Assembly (NCBI GenBank): GCA_009667805.1
Contig: CM019066.1
Coordinates: 327,852,690 to 327,916,689, forward strand
Length of the DNA: 64,000 bases
DNA from: Leptobrachium leishanense
Lineage: Eukaryota > Chordata > Amphibia > Anura > Megophryidae
Direction: 5' to 3'
In this document: positions 24,381 through 34,841 of the stretch, piece by piece
How positions within the stretch are numbered: the stretch's first letter is position 1
How the letters are laid out: every line of letters starts with the position of its first letter
Position numbers and translations under genes: made by a program
Notes under the pieces: model-generated
Told to the model about the DNA's origin: nothing
What the model saw: the letters and a program-made list of their open reading frames with translations, nothing else
The model's database searches: none

Positions 24381-24536
24381 GTAAAATCATCGTTTGGAGA
24401 AGTGAAAATTCTAGATCGAAATAGCCAAACCAGTTAAATTCTCCCATTTATCTCACTTTCCAAATTGGCTATTTTGGCCTAGAATTTCCACTTCCTCAAA
24501 AGTTCTCCAGAGTTTCACCTTTCTCTGATTAACCCT
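24381..24536. mobile_element. Family B MITE, copy 1
   Basis: Arms GAGAAGTGAAAATTCTAGAT and, inverted, CCTAGAATTTCCACTTC with CAAATTGGCTATTTTGGCC inside match the 177-bp copy at 31147-31323. The ends are degraded (GAGTTTCACCTTTCTCTGAT on the right). Confidence 0.7.
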
Positions 24537-26107
24537 GTGAGTTTCTTTTTTCCCAAAAACCCTTGTAAAGAAATCTGAGCTTCCTGCTTGCTCTGAGCTG
24601 CGGCATGCCGCATGACTGGTTTACCTGGGAAGGGATCATGGCTCTAACAGCAGAAAACTCCCCCAGAGTTGCTGGCTGTGCCTGAAATAAACGTCCATAG
24701 AGAGCATTTGAAAAGGACTCACAGAACTTCTGAACAGATAGGGATGCTGGATGTTTGGTAAGGCTCAAATGTTAACCCTTCCCCACAGAGCTTTGATTCC
24801 GCTGCACGTATCAGCTAAGGAAATATTTATTTTGGGGAAAAGCGGGGTATAAATATACATGTTTATATACGCATACAATATCGAGTAGTGAGATATGAGG
24901 GGGCTTTTCAGCCTTAATATTAGACTCCTTATCTGAACATCCATCCTGGACTGAGCTGTCAATCACACAGCCTATATGTTTAATCCCTCCCACAAGAGAA
25001 AGCGGAAGGAAAAAAAACACGGCAGACTGCATGAGAAGAGCAGATTAGGAGCTACAAAAACTCCCAAAACTCTGTTGGAGGTGGGAAAAAAATAAATAAA
25101 AAGGTCTACTGCTTTAATTAAGCTACAACTGACGGATGCACTTTAAGGGGTTAAAAAATTATATTTTTTAAGTATGTATAACAAACAATATAAAAATTTA
25201 TTAATTGCTCAAAATTATTCCAAATGGAGCTGCACTTTTTACACAAGTTCTTTCATTTTTGTGCGCCCCCCCCCCTTCCATAAATTTATAAATACACAGA
25301 AACCAGCAATTAATTTAACAGACGTATAATATGTGTAATGAAGATTTATAAGATTTAGGATACCTGTACTTATAAATGTTATAAGACTATTGCACAGGCT
25401 CAAATATGAGCAAAATAAAAACTATACTCGTCCAGGTCTCAAAAGTTGTGTAAAAGAATGTTTTTTGAATCTGTTCCTTTTTGTTTTTTCAGAGATGAAT
25501 AGTAGTAGGAAGGGAAATGAACTGTAATATATAAGAGATAATATAAATTGTTCCCCCCCCCCAAGAAATGCACCCAGAGGCCCCCACTGCGACCAGCAGC
25601 CCCTCCAATGAGCAAAGCAGAGATCCGTTAAGGCCAGATGATATCCGCACGGCTTGGATTACAGGCCGCTCGCTTAGAACACGCTGGATGATGTGCAGGG
25701 AATTCCATCGTTACTGCAGCAGTTCCAATTACTGTTCCAAAAATCCCTGGGACAGGTTCACACGAGGACAAAGCATTGTTCCTGCCGCACACATCATTTT
25801 AATGCACTTAGGTAAAAGGTATCGATCTGTTTCTCGTCAGCCCGGGTATGTCAGTTCCGACGAACACAAAAACTTGCTTAAAATCCATCAGCCTTACTAA
25901 CTAAATCATCACCTGTCCTTAGAGAAATGAGGACACGATAAAACCAAGCCCAACGAATGTTTAATTATAGAAATAATTACAATAATATATTACAGCGCTG
26001 AACAAATCTGCTCATAAAAAGGAGCCGGGCCAAAAGATCCAAAAGCCAGCAGTTTTCGGAGAATTTGTATAGGCCGCCTCCTCCTCGTTAATCCATCCCT
26101 CAGCAAC
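24537..26107. other. No gene recognised
   Basis: Includes a 110-codon frame at 25568-25900 with no domain. A short AATATTACAGCGCTGAACAA near 25985 is a remnant of an L2-like tail. Otherwise it is the most repeat-poor part of the left half. Confidence 0.5.
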
Positions 26108-26406
26108 TGTTCACACGCACACAGCCGCTCCACACATCTGCACACGCAAGCGCCCAACACATCTGTACACTGGCGCACGCAACTGAACACGCAAGCGCCC
26201 AACACATCTGCACACTGGCGCACGCAACTGAACACGCAGCCGCCCCACACATCTGAACATGCACACGCAGCCGCCCCACACATCTGAACATGCACACGCA
26301 GCCGTCCCACACATCTGCGCACGCGCACAACCGCCCCACACATCTGCGCACGCAACCGCCCCACACATCTGCGCACGCAACCGCCCCACACATCTGCGCA
26401 CATGCA
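26108..26406. repeat. Minisatellite with higher-order structure
   Basis: A unit of about 23-25 bp, core CGCCCCACACATCTG plus a variable ACGCA segment, repeats about 12 times. Two longer composite units (AACACATCTG..CTGGCGCACGCAACTGAACA) repeat within it. The long minus-strand frames (RCVGRL..QMCGA) result from the tandem repeat. Confidence 0.9.
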
Positions 26407-27389
26407 CCAACGACCCATAAATTCACACACACCTGACTCTTACCTCTTTCCCCTTTAGTGTGACAATTTTCTGCACAAATCTCAAATTGAATTTCATCCA
26501 GTGCTGCATGGCCGCGATGCAGAGGTGTAATTTTATTACAGTTTACCAATAAATGGTTCTTTGTGTATATTGGAAATTAGCAGATAAGCAAGAAAACATT
26601 GAAGATGCTCTAATGTTACGTAAACTACAAAGGTCAGCTAAGATTTTGCCATAAGGTTTCACAGACTACTCAAACATCACCTGCTTTCCCAGAATCTAGA
26701 AAAAGAAACACTTCATCCTCATGATGAATCGCCCTGTTTCAAAGACAACCATTTCAAAAGAGATATATATATATATTCAATATGGGATAAATATTTTCAG
26801 CTTTTCATCGTCTTTTCATTAATGAGCAAACAGTTCGTTCTCTTACTATTGTGATAAAACCGCCATACAAATATTAAAGTTCACAGGAACTGAGCGGCTT
26901 GAATCGCTGCAAACCTCTACATGCCCAGAGCGGCCGTGATGTTTGCCTAAAGCTGCTCACAAGAAAAAAAGGAATTTACAAAACGAGTCCAAAACAGTTT
27001 GTCCTTGATAGAAGCTTCATGTAATATTTCTGGGGTGGGGAAAGGTTTTGTAAAAAAAATGGCTGATGGAAAGGTAGTCTAACCGGAGCCTGGCGTTTAT
27101 AATGTATGATATTTGTGCCTATGTTAAATCTGCATATACAAAGGACGCACTGAGCAGAACATGAAACACAATATCAGCCTGGCTCTCAATCTCCCTTTAT
27201 GCCTGTGCAAATTAAAGGACCAAAGTAGTGACATGCTGTGAGCACAAGGAGAGCGAGAAGAAGTGGGCCTGCGTATCTGATTGATACAGGAGGACTGCAA
27301 TGGAGACCGCTGGAGAAGCTCAGGACTGAAATATGTCAATGTAGATACGGCAATCTCCATCTAATCACTGTTAGCCCGATAATTTCAGT
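26407..27389. other. No gene recognised
   Basis: Unique-looking sequence with a short (TA)n run near 26763. The right edge at 27385-27402 (TTTCAGTGCATCCCTA) matches the end of a hAT-like family. Confidence 0.5.
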
Positions 27390-27394
27390 GCATC

Positions 27395-28061
27395 CCTAGT
27401 AGTTATCACCCTTATAAACACAAAATAAATCAAAGCAAGACACTGCACTCCAGCCTGAGTTTCTAGTACCGAGTACCCGATACCACCCCCGATATCTGGA
27501 AGCCAGGGCTGGGTTGGCTTGCCAGTGTCCGATTGGCTGGGGCTGCAAGCAGAATGCATTAAAGGGATACTCTAGGCAACATGACCACCTAAGCTTTTTT
27601 AGGTGGTCATGATGCCCTGAGTATGCCCTCGTCTTTCCCCCCTCCCTCCGCTCAGCCGATCGGCTAAAAACCGCTGAGAGACGGAGGACTTTACTCTATA
27701 TTACTCTATACTTATATTTCCCGCTTCTGCCGACTATTGCCGAGTAGGAGACGTCATCGAGCTTTCAGCGTGATGATGTCTCCAACTCGCCGCAGTAGCT
27801 GGCGGCAGCGGCTGATTAGTGTTGCGCGCATCCTCTTGTGCGTAACACTAATCAAAGAAGAAGAGGAGGAAGCCTGCTGATTGGCTGGCTTACGTGAAAG
27901 GCGCACATGCGTGCTTATCACGTAAACCATTAGCCAAGTTCAAGCTGTAACAGGACGGGAGCGGAAGAGGAGGGAGGGGAGTATAAATTTTTTTTTTTTA
28001 AAAAAAGACCCTAAAAACCACTTGTTTCCAACGGCGTAAGTATTACATTAAAAAAAATAAA

Positions 28062-28093
<32 letters not shown>

Positions 28094-28340
28094 CCACACA
28101 AATAACTAGGTAGGGAATAGGTATATTTTAATTTAAGTAAAAAAAGAGGGGGGGATTTTTAGCCTAGAGTGTTCCTTTAAGAGCATTCCGCTTGCGGCCA
28201 CCGGCTGGCCTCGACACATGGTCCTCCGAGCGGTGACCGCTCAGAGGAGCACGTGACGAGGGCCAGCCGGCACTCGCAGGAACGCGGACAGCCAGAGGGG
28301 AATGGTAGCCGAATGCTCTTAATGCATTACACATTACTTT
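27395..28340. mobile_element. hAT-like repeat, family H, split by a T2 element
   Basis: Flanks 27460-27558 and 28181-28335 match the family at 56265-56632: GGCTGGGGCTGC, AGAATGCATTAA, GAGCATTCC and GCCACCGGCTGGCC, then GAATGCTCTTAATGCATT. The nearby TGCATCCCTA motif is the terminal motif of that family (TAGGGATGCA inverted), although its orientation here is odd and the left edge is uncertain. Confidence 0.55.
27563..28176. mobile_element. T2/Kolobok-type element, TTAA duplication
   Basis: TTAA at 27559-27562 and 28177-28180 flank termini AGGGATACTCTAGGC and, inverted, AGGAACACTCTAGGC. The TTAAAGGRR start and TTAA duplication are the hallmarks of the T2/Kolobok group described in Xenopus. The empty site is present at 56270-56290, where the same flanks meet at one TTAA. 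An internal hairpin, GACCACCTAAGC with TTAGGTGGTC, follows the left end. No transposase frame was seen in 614 bp. Confidence 0.85.
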
Positions 28341-28344
28341 AGAG

Positions 28345-28595
28345 AACCCTTTGGCTCACTCCATAATCCCCCCACTGTACATGTCTTGCCCGATCTTCCT
28401 GCAAAGCCCCCCATGCACCCACTATTTACCCTCTCCTAGTGTGTCACCCCACTCCTCTTAGATTGTAAGCTCTCGAGCAGGGTCCTCTCTCCTATTGTTC
28501 TGTTTGTTTAACTTGTATGTATTTTTGTTCCTCTGTCTCACTCATTGTACAGCGCTACAGAACTTGTTGGCGCTTTATAAATATCTGTAACAAGT
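28345..28595 (+). mobile_element. L2-like 3' end, subfamily 1, antisense to DISP1
   Basis: Contains TTAGATTGTAAGCTCTCGAG, CAGGGTCCTCTCTCC, TTGTACAGCGCTACAGAACT and TTGGCGCTTTATAAATATCT. Its end is about 80 bp from the DISP1 splice donor, within the intron on the opposite strand. Confidence 0.85.
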
Positions 28596-28668
28596 TCACA
28601 CATAATATAATTAATATATGTATTTATTCTATTATACAGAAAGGAGATGGCGCCTGCTTATCCCATCA

Positions 28669-28677
28669 ACTCACCGG
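28669..28677 (-). promoter_or_regulatory. 5' splice site of the DISP1 exon
   Basis: The minus strand reads CCG|GTGAGT with GT at 28674-28673. It splits an Arg codon after the second base. It fits the vertebrate donor consensus well. Confidence 0.8.
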
Positions 28678-29165
28678 ATGTTTACTAGGTGATGCGGCAC
28701 TTGCTGATGCTGAAAATGATCCCGCCACTGATGAAGGCAAAACGACTGCGAGGGCTGCACACAGCAGGCAGGATGGTACATGTGCAGGTGGTTTTGACAC
28801 ACGTTGGTTGTAGGGAATTCTGTATGTGCTGGCAAGCCTCCCGAAACCTGTGCAGACGCAACAGTCCCGCCAGGCCGCACCACGCATTCTTGCTGGCTGC
28901 TCAGCGGGTGATGGTGATAGGAGCATGGCTGGCAGCAGGGAGCAATAATTGGTGCTCTTTGGTTGTCTGAAAACAGTGGGCACGCTCTGGTCACACCGTT
29001 GTGTGCAAGGCATCCATTGGGACTGACTTTAACCCTGGGCTCTTCAGAGGACTGATGTTGCGGGTCTGGATCACAGTGGGCCGGATGAATCGCGGTGACT
29101 GGTTTGGATGGGATGCTGCCATTGCCCAGGGGCGCGCACTCACTGTTTCTGTTGTTCACTGCCAT
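28675..29165 (-). CDS. DISP1: Dispatched homolog 1, first coding exon (partial CDS)
   Basis: The frame from ATG 29165 gives 163 codons plus two bases before a consensus donor. The product is the N-terminal cytoplasmic part of Dispatched-1, a multi-pass membrane protein with a sterol-sensing domain that releases cholesterol-modified Hedgehog from producing cells. Landmarks recalled for vertebrate DISP1 are in order: KVSPNGCL (residues 46-53), DNQR (67-70), CCQPC (77-81), the YHH-PL-S-QEC stretch (83-94), QPSQSFCLH (137-145) and DHFQHQ (149-154), ending HHLVNIR. No membrane segment is expected before the next exon and none is seen. The start is supported by a preceding short leader and a strong acceptor at 29196. 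No frameshift or stop is present, so it is probably functional. I could not find the following exon in the window. Identification is from memory of the family and needs a protein search. Confidence 0.87.
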
Positions 29166-29195
29166 CCTCCCAGCCTCTTCTGCTCATAAAAAGGT
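28675..29195 (-). other. DISP1: DISP1 exon including 30 nt of 5' UTR
   Basis: The exon starts at 29195 after a pyrimidine-rich tract and CAACAG, contains 30 untranslated bases (ACCTTTTTATGAGCAGAAGA and on), then the ATG. Another ATG within the leader (in TTTATGAGC) is followed by an in-frame TGA well before the exon end only if read in its own frame, so it may be a minor upstream start. Earlier 5'-UTR exons should lie at higher coordinates but could not be located. Confidence 0.75.
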
Positions 29196-29214
29196 CTGTT
29201 GGAAAGAAGAGAAA
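29196..29214 (-). promoter_or_regulatory. 3' splice site of the DISP1 exon
   Basis: The minus strand reads TTTTCTCTTCTTTCCAACAG immediately before the exon, an almost continuous pyrimidine tract ending in CAG. Confidence 0.8.
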
Positions 29215-29394
29215 ATACATTAGCATGTCACAGAGTTACTAGCTGAAAGACTGCTCATTCAATGGAGCACAAACGGAAACTGTCTTTAAGTTACGATATT
29301 AAAAAGGAAATCATTATTACTGCATTAGAAGCCTGAGATTTGGTAGATCAAGAGGGGAAAACCAAAATATTATGAAGTAGTGCAACATTAAAAC

Positions 29395-30122
29395 TAGGCA
29401 TAGACCGATTATCGGTTATGTCGATATTCAGAAAATTCCTGATATCGGCTTTTTATTTGCCGATAATTGGACAAGTTGGCTCACTACAGTCGCTACACAC
29501 GAGGTCCCACAGGACGTTGCCGATTTGGGGCTTCTCCCACAGCAGACTGACAACTCTTGCTGTAGGACGCCCCTGCCCTCTGACGCTATTGCACATGAGT
29601 GGGATGACGACAGAAATGGGGCTTCCCGCCCACCTGGCAGGGAAATTCCCTATACAGGAGAAGCAGGGGGCTATTAGTCCCTTGTATATCTGGTCCCGAT
29701 TGCCTACAGCAGGAGTACCTTGGCCTTGTCCCTCCAGAGGTTTTGGAACTACACTTCCCATGAGGCTAAGAACCTAATAATTAGTAGCTGAAAAGCATGG
29801 CAGATGTAGCTACAAAACATTTAGAGGGTCAAAGTTGCGGACCCATTATGTACAGTGTCATATGAGGGATCACTGCAAAAACCAGTTTGGATATTGTGTG
29901 TAAAAAAAGTAAAAAAAAAAAAAAAAAAAAGCAGCTTAAATCAAAAATCCTTTTTTATTAAATTAAATAAATGAAGTGGCCATGGTTCAATGTTTAAAAT
30001 GTTATTAAACGGTGTGTGTGTTCACAGCTTTAAACGTACAGAATATCGGCACCAGATATCTGCCAGAAAGGCTGACAATAATCAGGATCAGCCCTGAAAA
30101 AAGTGGTATCAGTCTTTCCCTA
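29395..30122. mobile_element. hAT-like element with TAGGnATAGACCGAT-type ends
   Basis: The left end TAGGCATAGACCGATTATCG and the right end, inverted, TAGGGAAAGACTGATACC are similar, with GATATCGGC words at both sides. A MITE (29710-29843) and an A-rich run (29907-29930) lie inside. No transposase was detected and no clear 8-bp duplication. Confidence 0.5.
29710..29843. mobile_element. Nested hAT-like MITE (CAGGnGTCnGCAACC family)
   Basis: CAGGAGTACCTTGGCC and CCAGAGGTTTTGGAACTACA are on the left; ACAAAACATTTAGAGGGTC and AAAGTTGCGGACCC are on the right. These are the arms of the 59365-59500 family in decayed form. Confidence 0.6.
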
Positions 30123-30802
30123 GTGGAAAACAAGATGAAACCCTTACATGAGGCATAAGGGTCTATTCAAAAAGCACAGAAATTGCATGCTTTGTGTTTC
30201 ACTGCAATGCTGCGATTCCATTTCGCCGGAAATAATGTAAATTCACCAGGAAAGCGAGAGGAGGGATAACTACGTCCCTGAGGCATCTGCCCTCCACAGG
30301 AAATAACGGAGGTGGACCCCGACACCAAGGAAATGCTGAAGATGTTGGACTTTGGCGGCCTATCCAACCTGCAAGTCACCCAGCCCACTGTCAGGATGAA
30401 CTTCAAAACACCATGGGGGGGGGGGGCATTTAAATCTTTAGATTGTACAATTACCAATAAAAATGGAAAACCAGATGAGTTTCAATATTTTATTTTGGTT
30501 AAGGGGGTGGATGCTAGGTTTTTTTTTTATGCGGCTCTAGATACACGACGGCTTTTTTTGGATATAAAATTTTTGTGGACAAAGGTACCTGGCCGAGCAG
30601 TAGACTTAACTCTTCTTGCCGGTTTTAATGTGTAGGAGTTGATATTCCATCAGTTGCACATTTTGATGATATTCATAGGATGAAGTTTGTTTTGGTCAAA
30701 GCTTCTGGAGCGGCTGGTGTTTTGTATTGTATTCTCACCAGAGTATAGCAGTACGTAGTGACACCTTTTTTATTTAACCAGCGCTACAGTTAAAAGACAA
30801 GC
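30123..30802. other. No gene recognised
   Basis: A GGGTCTATTCAAAAAGC end near 30167 resembles family A termini. A 107-codon frame at 30312-30635 has no identified domain and contains G and T homopolymers. Confidence 0.45.
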
Positions 30803-30990
30803 AAACCGGCTGGATGGAGTAGAGGTAACATCACTGCTCTATAACTGTAAAGACACAGGTTCGATCGCCACAAAGAGCACCTCTCCAGTAAGTGTCCTTG
30901 GGCAAGACACCTAAAACGGTACATACTCGCCACTCAGGACATGCTTGAAAACACAAGAAATCTCAATGTATCCTTCCTGGTAAAATTCTT
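30803..30990 (+). mobile_element. tRNA-derived SINE, copy 2
   Basis: Colinear with the 15075 copy: GGAGTAGAGGTAACATCACT, ACACAGGTTCGATCGCC (B box at 30858-30868, one base off), GTGTCCTTGGGCAAGAC and CAATGTATCCTTCCTGGTAA, ending in a T-rich run. Confidence 0.75.
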
Positions 30991-31140
30991 TTTTTTTTTT
31001 TTGGAGAAAGTAAGGGGGGGGGTTGAGAAAAAAAAAATGAAAAGAATAAACGATCTTTAATAAGAAATATAAGAAAAGATATTCTTTTTTTACATTGAAA
31101 CCTAAGGGATTCTCCTGTTTAAACCTGTCGATATGAAACA
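30991..31140. mobile_element. Family A fragment
   Basis: TTTACATTGAAACCTAAGGG, ATTCTCCTG and AAACCTGTCGATATGAAACA match the 3' module of family A copies at 2040 and 48925. Confidence 0.55.
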
Positions 31141-31146
31141 CCAACA

Positions 31147-31323
31147 GGTCTATTCAGTAAAGGGTAAAACTCTGGAGAACTGGCAGGAGAAGAGAACAAT
31201 CTAGACGAAATAGCCGATTTGGAAAGTGAGATAAATGGGAGAATTTTTCTGGTTTGGCTATTTTGACCTAGAATTTTCACTTCTCCAGTCATTCTCCTGA
31301 GTTTCACCTTTAGTGAATAGACC
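31147..31323. mobile_element. Family B MITE, intact 177-bp foldback
   Basis: Ends GGTCTATTCAGTAAAGG and, inverted, GGTCTATTCACTAAAGG are followed by TGAAACTC/TAAAACTC. Inside, AAATAGCCGATTTGGAAAGT and TTTTCTGGTTTGGCTATTTT also pair. The whole element can fold on itself. Relatives are at 24381-24536 and 45876-46030. The target duplication is not clear. Confidence 0.8.
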
Positions 31324-31325
31324 TA

Positions 31326-31545
31326 TAAAAATCTGGGCACGTCGGTGCAGTTCAGTGTTTTGTGTCTTCTATGGGGTAATTTTGGTGCCACCGAATTGCA
31401 ATAAATTGCACCGTATTTTTCTGTCAATTCACCAGTATTTGGTAAATTGACAGCTTAGGGACTAGACGAATTGGCCTAAAATTGCACCGTACAGTGAAAT
31501 TTACCATCCGTTTCGATGCGGGGCCAATTCAGAGGTTAGTAAATA
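31326..31545. mobile_element. Family A deletion derivative
   Basis: TTGCACCGTATTTTTCTGTC, TTTGGTAAATTGACAGC and TGCACCGTACAGTGAAATTT match 4138-4307. It directly follows the family B element. Confidence 0.5.
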
Positions 31546-31721
31546 ACCTCTATATATTATGCACGCGTAGGAATTATATAGAGGTGGTTCCATTGCAGAA
31601 CATGGTTTATGGAGTTTATTGATTTTGCAATATGGTTCCTGGTCCTGAAGAATAAACAGATTTCTGTAAAGACAGGCTACATTGTCTAAATGTAAATATA
31701 CATATGATGAAGCCATTTGGT

Positions 31722-31858
31722 CAGGTGTCCGCAACCTACGCCCTCCAGATGTGCTGGAACTACTGCTCCCATGAGGCGCAGCCAATTTAACGAGCAGCTG
31801 AGCATCAAGGGAGATGTAGTCCCAAAACATCTGAAGGAACCAAGGTTGACGACACCTG
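31722..31858. mobile_element. hAT-like MITE, aged 8-bp duplication
   Basis: CAGGTGTCCGCAACC on the left and, inverted, CAGGTGTCGTCAACC on the right, with GTCCCAAAACATCTG arms. Flanks CATTTGGT and CGTTAGGT agree at six of eight positions. Confidence 0.75.
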
Positions 31859-31987
31859 CGTTAGGTGAACAACAAGGTTCCTGTCAGATGAGTGAAATAA
31901 ATGTGATCCATACAATGTGGTAGAGAACGTGTATGGAGTACCAAAGTGTATTAGTATGGACATACGTATGATTGTAAGCTCCTATGA

Positions 31988-32414
31988 GGCTAGGGTCAGA
32001 CGAACGCATTTTTCACGTTGTCCGTGAAAAAGTGCGTTCGAACGAACGTACGTATTTTTTCCCGGAATACGCGATAGCGGTCATACGATGCGCCTTTTCG
32101 TCCGTTATTTTGTACGGATCATCAATAAAACACTTTTTGTGTCTGGACGTTATGTTAGCCGGACATTAGCAGCGTCTGACGTCTCCTAATCATACACACA
32201 CGCCGCTATGCGGGCGCAGCGCACTCTGTACGTCAGTAGTAGCGGTTTGACGTTCTCGAAAAAATGCGTTCGTTGGCCACTTGCGTTGCACGGACGAACT
32301 TTCGTGCGGCCGTTCGTCGTATGTTCCCCGGCATTGGACGTAATTTGCTGCTAGCACGGCTGTGATTTTGTGCGGCTAAACGCACGTGAAAAATGCGTTA
32401 GTCTGACCCTAGCC
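31988..32414. mobile_element. Harbinger-like MITE, 427 bp, TGA duplication
   Basis: Termini GGCTAGGGTCAGACGAACGC and, inverted, GGCTAGGGTCAGACTAACGC, with TGA at 31985-31987 and 32415-32417. The interior contains GGACGTTATGTTAGCCGGAC. Two sister copies (37987-38413 and 47829-48253) have nearly the same length. A 61-codon frame is conserved between copies only because they are copies. Confidence 0.8.
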
Positions 32415-32484
32415 TGAGCAGGGCCCTCTACACCCCTTGTTTCCATCCCATGTCTGTTTATTTGTACATTGTTTATTTACCGGT

Positions 32485-32665
32485 ATTTATAAAAGGATTT
32501 TACCAGGAAGCATACATTGAGATTTCTCTCGTTTTCAAGTATGTCCTGGGTTCAAGAACATTGAAGTGTTACAGTGTTACAGAAATACTTCCCTTTGGTT
32601 ATTGTAAAGCGCTGCGGAAACTGTTGGCGCTATATAAAGGATGACGATAAAAAATATGCAGTCCG
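32485..32665. mobile_element. SINE-type tail (minus) abutting L2-like tail (plus)
   Basis: TTTTACCAGGAAGCATACAT and TTTCAAGTATGTCCTGGG, then TATTGTAAAGCGCTGCGG, TTGGCGCTATATAAAGGATG and ACGATAAAAAA. Two different tails are joined head to head. Confidence 0.6.
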
Positions 32666-33710
32666 CTAGAACAAGTAATAAAAAGCAGACACATAGAACG
32701 CTTTTAGGTCCTGTCAAAATCAGGATTTTCTTTCTTTAACAGCTCTAATATACAAAACTACAGGAACAGGAAGAAGAAAAATACAAACAAGTCAACAATG
32801 AAATGAAGAAAACAAAAAGAACAAGAAAATGTAGCAGCAGCAATGCAAACAAATACAGTGGGATTTCAGAGAATTTTATACACGTGAACCGAAAGGCCAA
32901 ATGGAGAAACATGTAAAAGCATTTGAACATCTCACATTCCAAGTAAGAAGAAAAAAAAAATATGCCAGCTTGATAGATTGTTTGACTGTCTCCCACCAAG
33001 CCAGCACCAAACATCAGGCGCCACCTGTTATCCTGTGAACTTTAATAGCAAAAAGAAACAAGAACTGAAGCAGGAGAAAAACATAAGTTCCCAGGGGTCC
33101 CATAGGCTGCAGGAGGAGAAACGTTAACCCCTTTTTGTCAGAGGGAGAAAAAGAAGAAAAAGAAAAAACGACACGGCGGCTGGCAAGCAAATGGAACGGC
33201 TTAGAGAAAAAAATATATAAACGAGATGAAAGTTTACAGGTGCTTAAAATAGATTTATATAAGTTAATTTTACGATATTCAATTTGACGGTGAGGATTGT
33301 GACCAGAAAGGTGAATAATCATTAAAGAAAAGTGACACTTCTTCGATGCATTCCACCAACAATTATACAAAAGCTTATAAGAAACTGAACAAAACTGCCA
33401 AATCCGTTCAATAATGGCACATTGCACTTGTTTTGTTGGCAGTTTCTTACATATACAATATATTCTATTACTAGTGGAATGCACTGATGTTGCGCTTGAC
33501 CATTTTATAATTTGTTAAAATAATATCCTGTCAAAATCATTTTGTGCTAATCATTAATTACAGATACATTATTATTTATATTGTAACAAAGAGACATGCT
33601 GTGGTTTATAAACTTTGCTTTCACTTGGGGGATTGATTTGACATTTTTTTTCTTCGTTTACCTCGATTTACTTCCTACCTATAGCGAGTCCTCGGAGTCT
33701 GGCCTCCCAA
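32666..33710. other. No gene recognised; AT-rich unique sequence
   Basis: Frames of 89 and 156 codons on the minus strand are low-complexity (FLFVFFISLL-type) and have no support. Repeat-poor. Confidence 0.5.
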
Positions 33711-34007
33711 GGTCGGCATCAGACGAGTGTTTTTCAGAGCGGAAGGAACGTTGTGAGAGTGGACGTTCCTTCCACTCTGACACCCTTCTGGTCACCTCCT
33801 GGAGTGCAGTTAGTGCGCTCAGCGCTGCAAGGTTCGATCCTCCAATGGAGGATGACGCTTTGCAGTCCTTTAAAACGCGTCATAGCATTTCGACGGGCCA
33901 CTGTAATGTGCGCAATTCATGCGCACGCTACAGCGTGTGGCCGGCCTTGTTAAAATGTCACAATGCTGCGACAGGTTTTGGTAGGCACGTCAGTAGGGGT
34001 GCACATA
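33711..34007. mobile_element. Harbinger-like MITE, second family, right end decayed
   Basis: Starts GGTCGGCATCAGACGAG, has GGAACGTCCACTC/GTGGACGTTCCTTCC arms and a CGCTGCAAGGTTCGATCCTC core found also at 34329, 53249 and 57427. A second terminus, GGCCAGTGTAAGACGAGC, begins at 34008 and runs into unassigned sequence. Confidence 0.65.
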
Positions 34008-34328
34008 GGCCAGTGTAAGACGAGCGCACTAACATAAAAGGCGTGCCTTCAGTCTCGCTGCCAAGCGGATTCCTGCTTCTGCTGTGCGCTATATTGTGAG
34101 GAGTGCCATTACGAAGGTGTTCAAAGGTTGTCTGTTACCCAAGAAGCAGGAACGTCGAGTGCATGGTTATGTCAGGAGGTACGGGTTCGCATACGCTTTG
34201 ATCAATAACTCGCTAGGACGTAGTAAATAAATAATAGGTTTAAATAAAAAAAAAAAAAATAAAAAAATTTATTTAACATGCTTTATTGATTTAGAAAAAG
34301 TACAGAATCCAACTTGAAAGTCCTTTTA

Positions 34329-34667
34329 GGCCAGTGTCAGAGGAGCACACTACGTGCACCCATACTGATGTGCCTTCCGACGCCCGTCACAGCGTTGTGA
34401 TGTTGCGACAGGGCAGGCCAGACGCTGTAGCGTGCGTACGAATTGCGCGCGCTACAGCAAGCGTGCTGAAAGGCTAAAGCCTCCCCGACGAAATACTACG
34501 ATGTGCGTTTGACGTGGCTGCAAAGCGCGATTCTCCATAGGAGGATCGAACCTTGCAGCACTGAGTGCACTAACTGCGCTCAACGAAGTGGCCAGACGGG
34601 CGTCAGAGTGGAAGGAACGTCCACAGACGTTCCTTTCGCTTTGCAAAACACTCGTCTGACACTAGCC
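34329..34667. mobile_element. Harbinger-like MITE, second family
   Basis: GGCCAGTGTCAGAGGAGC on the left and, inverted, GGCTAGTGTCAGACGAG on the right. A TTA precedes it (34326-34328) and TTG follows. The interior has ACTGATGTGCCTTCCGACG and GGAAGGAACGTCCAC. Non-coding. Confidence 0.75.
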
Positions 34668-34841
34668 TTGGTTAACTATCCACACTCATTGACAGTCTCT
34701 TACACTTATCTTCTTTAACTGCCCGAAATGTAACGGGGGGCTCATAGTAAGGTCTGTTCGTGTTGTAAACCTGTAGGATGCGTTATAAAAGCACAGGGGA
34801 AAAGGAGAGTCTACTTTGAGTTTTTATTCATATGCATCGTT

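Noticed and set aside
25568..25900. 110-codon plus-strand frame with a GTAAAA donor-like end
   Set aside because: No domain, weak donor and no acceptor; likely chance.
26108..26406. CRISPR-like array
   Set aside because: Direct repeats without unique spacers of constant length, in a vertebrate context.
25990..26549. Cys-rich frames of about 146-149 codons
   Set aside because: Tandem repeat artefact, though they resemble a cysteine-rich repeat protein at first glance.
28666..29013. Frames of 93-115 codons overlapping the DISP1 exon in other frames
   Set aside because: Shadows of the real coding frame, without splice signals of their own.
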